Source: Gammaproteobacteria bacterium (GTDB lineage: Bacteria; Pseudomonadota; Gammaproteobacteria; GCA-001735895). From it: a DNA stretch of 12,718 nucleotides. A model generated the notes under the pieces. The model worked only from the letters and a program-made list of their open reading frames with translations, made no database searches and was not told where the DNA came from. Position numbers and translations under genes: made by a program. The DNA lies in assembly GCA_027293245.1 (NCBI GenBank), contig JAPUFZ010000010.1, positions 1-12,718 on the forward strand. Reading direction: 5' to 3'. Of this stretch, positions 7,607 to 12,718 are shown one piece after another (positions within the stretch are counted from its first letter, which is position 1; each line of letters starts with the position of its first letter).

Positions 7607-8539
7607 ATGGTTAGTTTACAGGAACGACTGGACAACAATGAAATCATCCTCATGGATGGTGGAATCAGTACCGAAATTCAGAAACGAGGGGTACCGCTGG
7701 ATCCAAATGTCTGGAGTGGGCTAACCACCAAAACCCACCCTGACGAAGTCCGCCAGGTTCACGAGGACTATATCCGTGCGGGATCGCAGGTGATCACAGC
7801 AAACACCTATTCCACCGCAAGACATGTTCTGGAAAGCATTAATTTGGGACATGAAGCCAAAATGATTAACCTTAAATCCGTACAACTTGCCAGGGAGGCG
7901 CGTGACAATGCGGCAGATGGTGACGTCTGGATTGCCGGATCCATGTCCAGCATGCCGCCACTGACCAGTAGCCAGGAGGTCGCCGTCAGTAAGCACGCTG
8001 AAGCAAGCTACCAGGAATTGGCTGAAGTACTGGCCAATGCAGGCGTGGACTTGATCATTGCCGAAATGATGCGGGATATCGACAATGCCACCATGGTCAT
8101 CAAGGCAGCAGTCTCCACCGGCCTACCGGTCTGGGTTGGTTACAGTACGATGATGGCGGAAGACGGCATTGATGTTAGAAGCTTACGCTGGAAAAGCACC
8201 GATAGTCCAACGGATACCCATGACTTTGCTTCACTGGTTGAAAAGCTGAGTCCGCTCGGTGGTCAGGCCGCAGGCATTATGCACACACAGGTGGGTGATA
8301 TCGGCCCAGCCCTGGGCATTCTTGGGAAACTCTGGTCTGGACCAAAACTTGCCTATGCCGAAACCGGCCAATTCCTGGTGCCGGACTGGAGTTTCGAAGA
8401 AATTTGCACCCCGCGGGACTATGCCAAACAAGTCGAAGACTGGATTAAAAATCATGGAGTGCAAATTATTGGTGGATGCTGTGGAACCGGTCCCGAGCAT
8501 ATTCGCGCACTCAAAAACCTTCTGACAGAGAAGCTCTGA
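7607..8539 (+). CDS. Homocysteine S-methyltransferase family protein, atypical metal site
   Basis: A 310-residue single-domain protein of the Pfam S-methyl_trans fold. It begins EIILMDGGISTEIQKRG, the typical first strand and glycine loop, then ANTYSTAR (65-72) and GSMSSMPPL, and ends IIGGCCGTGPEHI with the vicinal zinc cysteines C291-C292. Family members bind zinc with three cysteines and transfer a methyl group from betaine, S-methylmethionine or methyl-folate to homocysteine. Here the first cysteine position, normally in a GxNC motif about 65 residues before GGCC, is occupied by H226 in AAGIMHTQ, giving a predicted His-Cys-Cys site. The enzyme may still bind zinc, but the methyl donor or acceptor may differ from classical members. 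AAGG lies 7 bases before the ATG. The transporter gene begins inside or directly at its 3' end, suggesting a two-gene operon. Confidence 0.9.
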   Translation: MVSLQERLDNNEIILMDGGISTEIQKRGVPLDPNVWSGLTTKTHPDEVRQVHEDYIRAGSQVITANTYSTARHVLESINLGHEAKMINLKSVQLAREARDNAADGDVWIAGSMSSMPPLTSSQEVAVSKHAEASYQELAEVLANAGVDLIIAEMMRDIDNATMVIKAAVSTGLPVWVGYSTMMAEDGIDVRSLRWKSTDSPTDTHDFASLVEKLSPLGGQAAGIMHTQVGDIGPALGILGKLWSGPKLAYAETGQFLVPDWSFEEICTPRDYAKQVEDWIKNHGVQIIGGCCGTGPEHIRALKNLLTEKL

Positions 8540-9423
8540 TTAATTCAACACACACCCGACAAGGCATCAGCTTCATCGTAATTGGCCTGATCATCGCCGC
8601 ACTCAATGGTGCTTTCATGAAACTATTGACGCAAGATTTGAGTGTTTTCCAAATCACCTGGTTTCGATTTTTTGGCTTCGCCCTGATTATGTTGCCCATT
8701 GTGCTGCATCGCTTCGGTCGATCGGCACTCAGGCCCGCACGTCCGGGTATTCAATTTTTCCGCGGTCTTAGCATGGCTACGGGGACCATTGCATTTGTTG
8801 CTGGTGTGCAAACCGTCGATTTTGCCGACTCCATTGCCATTTTATATGCCTACCCATTTTTACTGATTTTGCTGGCTGTGATGTTTCTCGGTGAAAGGGT
8901 TCAACGGATCGTATGGTTTGGCGTGGTCGGTGGCTTCCTGGGTGTGCTACTGGTCATGCGGCCTGAATTCAGAACCATCAATATGGGCACGTTGTATGTG
9001 TTCCTGTCGGCACTGATCGTTAGCATTCAAATGGCACTCAACAGCAAGCTGGGCAACTTGTCACACCCTCTAATTACCTCATTTTGGGGCGCGGTGATCG
9101 CAACTTGTGTGCTGTTTTTTTTCCTGCCCTTTTACTGGCAACCGGTGAGTGCCGATCTGCTATGGCTGATTGGCCTGATGATCATTTGTGGCGCTTCCAG
9201 CCAGACGCTTATCGTTTACTCATTCACTAAAGCAACCGCGTCAACTCTGGCGCCATTCACTTACTTTGAAATTATCTCGGCTGTCGCAATTGGTTATTTC
9301 ATGTTTGGCACACTGCCGGTCTGGATGTCCTGGGTCGGCATACTCCTGATCACTGTTAGCGGGCTTATGGTCGCACGATCACTACCCGGACGAAATTCAC
9401 CGCAGCGCCAGGCAAAAATTTAA
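8476..9423 (+). CDS. DMT-superfamily transporter (EamA domains)
   Basis: The product is a polytopic membrane protein with about ten hydrophobic segments arranged as two EamA repeats. The first helix begins near residue 30 (ISFIVIGLIIAALNG). Repeat 1 ends with the conserved FLGERV (137-142), and repeat 2 contains APFTYFEIISAVAIGYFMF (259-277). The short C-terminal tail is basic. Such proteins usually export amino acids, nucleosides or other metabolites across the inner membrane; the substrate is unknown. The start is uncertain: the ATG at 8476 lies 64 bases inside the methyltransferase gene and gives a long polar N-terminus without a well-spaced ribosome site. A CTG at 8536 or ATT at 8539, overlapping the methyltransferase TGA and preceded by AGAGAAG, would give a more typical N-terminus through translational coupling. 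Coordinates use the ATG because it is the only common start codon before the first helix. Confidence 0.85.
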   Translation: MLWNRSRAYSRTQKPSDREALINSTHTRQGISFIVIGLIIAALNGAFMKLLTQDLSVFQITWFRFFGFALIMLPIVLHRFGRSALRPARPGIQFFRGLSMATGTIAFVAGVQTVDFADSIAILYAYPFLLILLAVMFLGERVQRIVWFGVVGGFLGVLLVMRPEFRTINMGTLYVFLSALIVSIQMALNSKLGNLSHPLITSFWGAVIATCVLFFFLPFYWQPVSADLLWLIGLMIICGASSQTLIVYSFTKATASTLAPFTYFEIISAVAIGYFMFGTLPVWMSWVGILLITVSGLMVARSLPGRNSPQRQAKI

Positions 9424-9436
9424 TTCGACAGGCGGG

Positions 9437-9844
9437 CTAGTCAGTATGAACTTCGTCGACTGGCTTGTAGGCAACACACTCAATTTCGACCCGAATATCG
9501 ACCAGAAAGTCACACACTATCGCCGATCGTGCCGGCTGCTGCTCGGTAAAATATTCAGCATACACCGCGTTAAATCCAGAAAAGTCTTCACGGTTTTTCA
9601 GCCATACCATGGTCTTGACGACATCGTTAAGCTCACAACCAGCCTCCTGCAGTATATCGCGTATGCCTTCGATACAGGCACGGGTCTGGTCTTCGATGCT
9701 ACCGTCGGTCATCGGCGAGCCGTCCCGCATGGGTATCTGCCCGGTGAGAAAAACAAAATCACCCGCCCGAATGGCGCGTGACAGCGACAATTGCCGGCCA
9801 TTGATGGTCAAGGGCCCACCGATTACCTGCTTTGTTTTATGCAT
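9437..9844 (-). CDS. RidA (YjgF/YER057c/UK114) family enamine/imine deaminase
   Basis: A 135-residue product from the ATG at 9844, the normal size for the family. That start is preferred over the upstream ATG at 9901 because GAGGTGG lies 8 bases before it. Family features are LSRAIRAGDFVFLTGQIP (20-37), EDQTRACIEGIRDIL (51-65), DVVKTMVWL, FNAVYAEYF (91-99), and PARSAIV with the catalytic arginine R106, followed by RVEIECVAY with the conserved glutamates. The arginine makes it a candidate active deaminase, which hydrolyses reactive 2-aminoacrylate-like enamines made by PLP enzymes, or an intermediate in a catabolic pathway. It converges on the transporter gene (13-base gap) and diverges from the MmgE/PrpD operon. 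A near-perfect FNR/ANR-type promoter arrangement lies upstream. The exact substrate is not predictable. Confidence 0.9.
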   Translation of the reverse strand: MHKTKQVIGGPLTINGRQLSLSRAIRAGDFVFLTGQIPMRDGSPMTDGSIEDQTRACIEGIRDILQEAGCELNDVVKTMVWLKNREDFSGFNAVYAEYFTEQQPARSAIVCDFLVDIRVEIECVAYKPVDEVHTD

Positions 9845-9870
9845 GGATTTACCCACCTCGGTTTGACTAT

Positions 9871-9883
9871 GGAGTTTGACTCC
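9871..9883. promoter_or_regulatory. Small palindrome and direct repeat upstream of ridA (possible operator)
   Basis: GGAGT-TTG-ACTCC is a perfect 5-bp inverted repeat, and GTTTGACT occurs twice (9861-9868 and 9874-9881) at 13-base spacing. They lie 17-40 bases before the ridA start codon, over the transcription start predicted from the candidate -10 element at 9886-9891. A repressor site is possible. The arms are short, so chance is a real alternative. Confidence 0.3.
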
Positions 9884-9885
9884 TG

Positions 9886-9926
9886 ATATTAACACCGTCA
9901 AAAACAGTCCATTTGATCTTTATCAA
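9886..9926 (-). promoter_or_regulatory. FNR/ANR-type box with candidate class II promoter for ridA
   Basis: TTGAT-CTTT-ATCAA at 9913-9926 matches the FNR/ANR/DNR consensus TTGAT-N4-ATCAA at all ten defined positions. Reading toward ridA, TAATAT (9891 to 9886) is a plausible -10 element. Its centre lies 31 bases from the box centre, which puts the box near -41 relative to a start around 9879, the class II activator position. The box is centred about 140 bases before the MmgE/PrpD start codon, so it could also influence that operon. The box is seen directly; the promoter assignment is inference. Confidence 0.6.
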
Positions 9927-10059
9927 TAAAATACGTGGGTTTACGGGTGTTTACCAGCCGGATTTGAATCTCATCAAGGCTTGCCCTATTTGCCCGTTAG
10001 ATGCGAAACTCGACCCCATCTGAAACCAGCATCGATTAAATTATTTTCCGGAGCAAAAA

Positions 10060-11379
10060 GTGAGCCTCACATCCAGTCTAATCCAGCTAATTCGCAACAA
10101 ACCGATTAGTGACTATGATCTGGCATCGGCTGCCATGTTTACCCTCGACGCGGTTGCATGCGCCTACGCAGGCAGCAACACACCAACTGGGGAAAAGATA
10201 ATCGCCTGGGCTAAACACGGTGATCTGGACAGCAGGAGTCAGGGTTTTTTGATGGGGGCACTAACTCATATTACCGAAACCGATGATTTACACCGGGCTT
10301 CGGTGACCCACCCCGGATGCGTGGTGGTTCCCGCTGCGCTTTGCCTCGGCGAACAAACCGGCGCCAGCGCGGAGAAAATACTGCGCGCCATTGTGCACGG
10401 ATTCGAAGCCATGTGCCGCATTGGTGCAGCCGTCGGCCCGACCCATTACAAAGTCTGGCATAACACCGCCACCTGCGGGCCTTACGGTTCGGCGATGGCT
10501 GCGGCAACACTGCTCGATCTCGATCTGGAAGCAACTGTTAATGCACTCGGTAATGCCGGCACACAATCATCCGGTTTCTGGCAGTTCATCGAGACAGGCG
10601 CGATGAGTAAACACTTGCATGCGGGTCGCGCCTGTGAATCAGGCCTGCTCGCCGCCGAACTGGCCGCCTGGGGATTCACTGGACCACCCGAAATACTCGA
10701 AGGTGAGAAAGGCATGTTTGCCGGTATGTGTATAGACCCAATCCCAGAGGCAATCCTGGCCGCACCCGATGATGCCTGGCAATTACCCCTCACCTCGATT
10801 AAGCCCTGGCCCTGCTGCCGGCACACGCACCCGGCAATTGATTGTGCGCTGGAATTATCCAGGCAGCTCAATGGATCAGAAATTCAGAGCGTCGAGGTTG
10901 ATACCTATCAGGCAGCACTCGATGTCTGTGACCGGCCCGATCCTGAAAACGAGTATCAGGCGAAGTTTTCGTTATATCATTGCGTTGCCATCGCGCTACA
11001 GGATGGCCAGGTTAAGCTCGATTCTTTTACCGAACAGGCCCGTACACAAACCGCGGATTTACGCCATGCCACGCGCTTGCAGGTGGTCGATCCATTCGAT
11101 TCACGATATCCGCTGTCCTGGGGTAGTGGCGTGCGGCTAACGACCAGCAGCGGTAAAACTCTCGCGGTCGAACGTAAAGACTGCAAGGGCGACCCCGAAC
11201 TCGCGCTGGACGAATCTGAAATGCGTGTTAAGGCAATGAATTTAATGCAGTTTGGCGGCTTGATCGAATCCGAAGCAGCCGCACGATGCGACCTGATTCT
11301 GTCTCTGCCAGGCAATAATGAGACACCTAAGCTGTTTAGCGAATTTATCGACTCTATCGGAGTGAACAAACAGTTTTAA
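10060..11379 (+). CDS. MmgE/PrpD family protein
   Basis: A 439-residue protein starting with GTG, supported by CGGAG 6 bases upstream. The family is clear from the N-terminal helical domain with TLDAVACAYAGS, then HITETDDLHRASVTHPG (D76, H78, H84) lining the active site. Further signs are SKHLHAGRACESGLLAAELA (K184), KPWPCCRHTHPAID (248-261) and AKFSLYHCVAIAL (Y306). The family contains 2-methylcitrate dehydratase, cis-aconitate decarboxylase, and various dehydratases or epimerases of carboxylic acids; these residues match the general active-site pattern but not one member specifically. No methylcitrate synthase or lyase gene is nearby, so a methylcitrate-cycle role is unlikely. The Rieske oxygenase gene follows after 24 bases and a short-chain dehydrogenase after that, so it probably acts on an acid intermediate in the same catabolic route. 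It diverges from ridA, sharing a 215-base regulatory gap. Confidence 0.9.
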   Translation: MSLTSSLIQLIRNKPISDYDLASAAMFTLDAVACAYAGSNTPTGEKIIAWAKHGDLDSRSQGFLMGALTHITETDDLHRASVTHPGCVVVPAALCLGEQTGASAEKILRAIVHGFEAMCRIGAAVGPTHYKVWHNTATCGPYGSAMAAATLLDLDLEATVNALGNAGTQSSGFWQFIETGAMSKHLHAGRACESGLLAAELAAWGFTGPPEILEGEKGMFAGMCIDPIPEAILAAPDDAWQLPLTSIKPWPCCRHTHPAIDCALELSRQLNGSEIQSVEVDTYQAALDVCDRPDPENEYQAKFSLYHCVAIALQDGQVKLDSFTEQARTQTADLRHATRLQVVDPFDSRYPLSWGSGVRLTTSSGKTLAVERKDCKGDPELALDESEMRVKAMNLMQFGGLIESEAAARCDLILSLPGNNETPKLFSEFIDSIGVNKQF

Positions 11380-11403
11380 CCAGGATTTTCAAAAATAAAG
11401 ATA

Positions 11404-12552
11404 ATGACTGATCTGAGCATCATGGAACTAAGTGAATTAAAACAGGGCTACGATCCGATCGCTTCTCGATCCTGGTCGCTGAATTCAAAAACCTATATCG
11501 ATCCGCGTTTTGTCGATATTGAAAAGGCCGCAATTTTCCACAAAAGCTGGCAATTTGCCTGTCATATCGAAAAGCTGCGGGAGCCGGGGCAATACATTAC
11601 CATCGACGTGGGCGGCTACAGCATAATCGTGCTACGCGATTCCGGCAATGGGCTGCGTGCTTTCTACAATGTCTGCAAGCATCGTGGTCATGAACTGCTC
11701 AATGGCGAGGGAAGGAAACGCCTGATCGTTTGCCCATACCACGCCTGGAGTTATACGCTCGAAGGAAATTTGAAGGTAGCTCGACTGACCGAAGACGTTG
11801 AAAATTTCGACAAAGAGAGAATCTGCCTGACCCCGGTCCAGGTCGAGGAATTTTGTTCGCTGGTTTTCGTTAATCTCGATCCCGCTGCCGAATCGCTATC
11901 GAAGCAATCCGGCAACCTGAGCAATGAGATCGAAAGCTATGCCCCGGACCTGGCAAACCTGACCTTTGCGCATCGCCTGACCTATAAAATTCAGGCCAAC
12001 TGGAAAACAGTGATCGACAATTTTCTCGAATGTTACCATTGCCCGATCGCACACCAGGACTTCGTCAGCCTGGTCGATATGGATAGCTACCAGATAACCA
12101 CACATAATATTTACTCGAGTCACATGGCAAAAGCAGGGCTCGCCACAAACAGCGCCTACGGTGTTGATAACGCCTCGGTAACTGATCATGCAGTCTGGTT
12201 TTTATGGCCCAATATCACCTTGATGCGCTACCCCGGACGCGGTAACTTCATGGTCTGGAAAATAATGCCCGCGGGTCCTGAGGAAACCTGGGAGGAATTC
12301 GATTTTTTCCTCGAGACCGACACGCCAAACCAGGCCGAAGTCGAGGCAATCAAGTATATCGACGAGGTATTACAGGTTGAGGACATTGGACTGGTTGAAA
12401 GCGTTCAACGCGGCATGCGAACGCCTGCATTTAAACAGGGTCGGTATGTGATCAACAAGCGTAATTCTGGAATGAGAGAGCACGCAGTACATCATTTTCA
12501 TGGACTCATACTGGGTGCATTTGAACAATACTGCAAATTCCCTGGTAACTAG
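11404..12552 (+). CDS. Rieske non-heme iron oxygenase alpha subunit, carnitine/betaine monooxygenase-like
   Basis: A 382-residue ring-hydroxylating-oxygenase alpha subunit. The Rieske [2Fe-2S] ligands are C91-K-H93 and C110-P-Y-H113 in NVCKHRGHELL and CPYHAWSY. The mononuclear iron site is NFLECYHCPIAHQDF (206-220) with H212 and H217, and D327 in QVEDIGL as the likely third ligand, 110 residues after H217. The residue bridging neighbouring subunits is glutamate (E209) where classical aromatic dioxygenases have aspartate; ECYHC is typical of the carnitine (CntA) and glycine-betaine (GbcA) monooxygenase group. That points to oxidation of a quaternary ammonium or N-methylated substrate, probably cleaving a C-N bond, rather than an aromatic ring. 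The reductase partner is not in the window. The gene lies 24 bases after the MmgE/PrpD gene and its stop TAG directly abuts the next ATG. The ribosome site is weak (AAAG). The exact substrate is inference. Confidence 0.92.
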   Translation: MTDLSIMELSELKQGYDPIASRSWSLNSKTYIDPRFVDIEKAAIFHKSWQFACHIEKLREPGQYITIDVGGYSIIVLRDSGNGLRAFYNVCKHRGHELLNGEGRKRLIVCPYHAWSYTLEGNLKVARLTEDVENFDKERICLTPVQVEEFCSLVFVNLDPAAESLSKQSGNLSNEIESYAPDLANLTFAHRLTYKIQANWKTVIDNFLECYHCPIAHQDFVSLVDMDSYQITTHNIYSSHMAKAGLATNSAYGVDNASVTDHAVWFLWPNITLMRYPGRGNFMVWKIMPAGPEETWEEFDFFLETDTPNQAEVEAIKYIDEVLQVEDIGLVESVQRGMRTPAFKQGRYVINKRNSGMREHAVHHFHGLILGAFEQYCKFPGN

Positions 12553-12718
12553 ATGGCAGACAAAGAAATGCTAAAAAACAAGGTTGCGATGGTAACCGGT
12601 GACAGCCGCGGTATCGGGCTTGCAATAATCGACCGATTCCATCAACAGGGTGCCAGGGTAATCACCTGCGACTCGGACTGGTTTAACTGCATCGGCAGAA
12701 AACTCTCTAACCCTTTGC
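12553..12718 (+). CDS. Short-chain dehydrogenase/reductase, 3' truncated by window end
   Basis: The ATG follows the Rieske gene stop codon with no gap, so the two are translationally linked. Only 55 residues are visible. They show the SDR nucleotide-binding beginning: KVAMVTGDSRGIGLAI with the TGxxxGIG motif (residues 15-22), then QQGARVITCDSDW, where the aspartate after the second strand suggests NAD(H) rather than NADP(H). The stretch after CDSDW is not diagnostic. The YxxxK catalytic motif lies beyond the window. A dehydrogenase here would oxidise the alcohol or aldehyde product of the Rieske oxygenase route; that is inferred from position. Confidence 0.85.
   Translation, partial: MADKEMLKNKVAMVTGDSRGIGLAIIDRFHQQGARVITCDSDWFNCIGRKLSNPL

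Noticed and set aside
9845..9901. Longer RidA starting at 9901
   Set aside because: The extra 19 residues are outside the family fold, and a strong GAGGTGG site precedes the ATG at 9844.
9930..9955. Repeated GTTTAC/GGGTGT-like words as a repeat array
   Set aside because: Only two imperfect short copies are seen, not enough to support an iteron or regulatory array.
10271..11369. Several long open frames on the minus strand and in shifted frames opposite the MmgE/PrpD gene
   Set aside because: They are arginine-, serine- or cysteine-rich shadow frames with no recognisable domains, lying entirely within a well-supported gene.
10060..11379. Calling the MmgE/PrpD protein 2-methylcitrate dehydratase (prpD)
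   Set aside because: No prpB, prpC or acnD genes are nearby and the neighbours are a Rieske oxygenase and an SDR; only the family can be supported.

Overview
The window reads as chromosomal DNA of a proteobacterium, most likely a marine or other free-living gammaproteobacterium. That is an inference from roughly 50% GC by eye, proteobacterial-type Shine-Dalgarno sites, and a gene set (Rieske N-oxygenase type, MmgE/PrpD, DMT exporter, luciferase-like monooxygenase, atypical homocysteine methyltransferase) typical of versatile heterotrophs. There are no rRNA or tRNA genes, no CRISPR array, and no transposase. Coding density is high. The first and last genes are cut by the window edges.

Layout. 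(A) 1-3186, plus strand: a truncated fusion of an APH-type small-molecule kinase with a class-III PLP phospho-lyase/aminotransferase of the ethanolamine-phosphate/5-phosphohydroxylysine phospho-lyase type. It is followed closely by an isopenicillin-N-synthase-family 2-oxoglutarate/Fe(II) oxygenase. (B) 3264-5995, plus: a TldD/TldE (PmbA) metalloprotease pair overlapping by 4 bases, separated from block A by a perfect 11-bp hairpin. (C) 6008-7433, minus: a luciferase-like flavin monooxygenase and a 98-residue protein of unknown family. (D) 7607-9423, plus: a homocysteine S-methyltransferase-fold protein with an unusual Cys-to-His change in its zinc site, overlapping or abutting a DMT/EamA transporter. 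(E) 9437-9844, minus: a RidA enamine/imine deaminase. (F) 10060-12718, plus: MmgE/PrpD family enzyme, Rieske oxygenase alpha subunit with a carnitine/betaine-monooxygenase-like active site, and the start of a short-chain dehydrogenase.

How the genes may work together. Block A contains the three chemistries needed to hydroxylate an amine or amino acid, phosphorylate the new hydroxyl and eliminate phosphate plus ammonia. The kinase and lyase are physically fused; the link to the oxygenase is inferred only from adjacency. Block F looks like a catabolic operon for a quaternary amine or related N-methylated compound: Rieske oxygenase, dehydrogenase, and a PrpD-fold dehydratase/epimerase. The methyltransferase, transporter and RidA could handle methyl groups, efflux and reactive imines, but no substrate can be named from sequence alone.

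Regulation. The divergent gap 9845-10059 contains a perfect 14-bp match to the FNR/ANR consensus (TTGAT-N4-ATCAA). It is spaced from a candidate -10 element as in class II FNR promoters reading toward ridA. The divergent gap 7434-7606 contains a long, asymmetrically interrupted palindrome.
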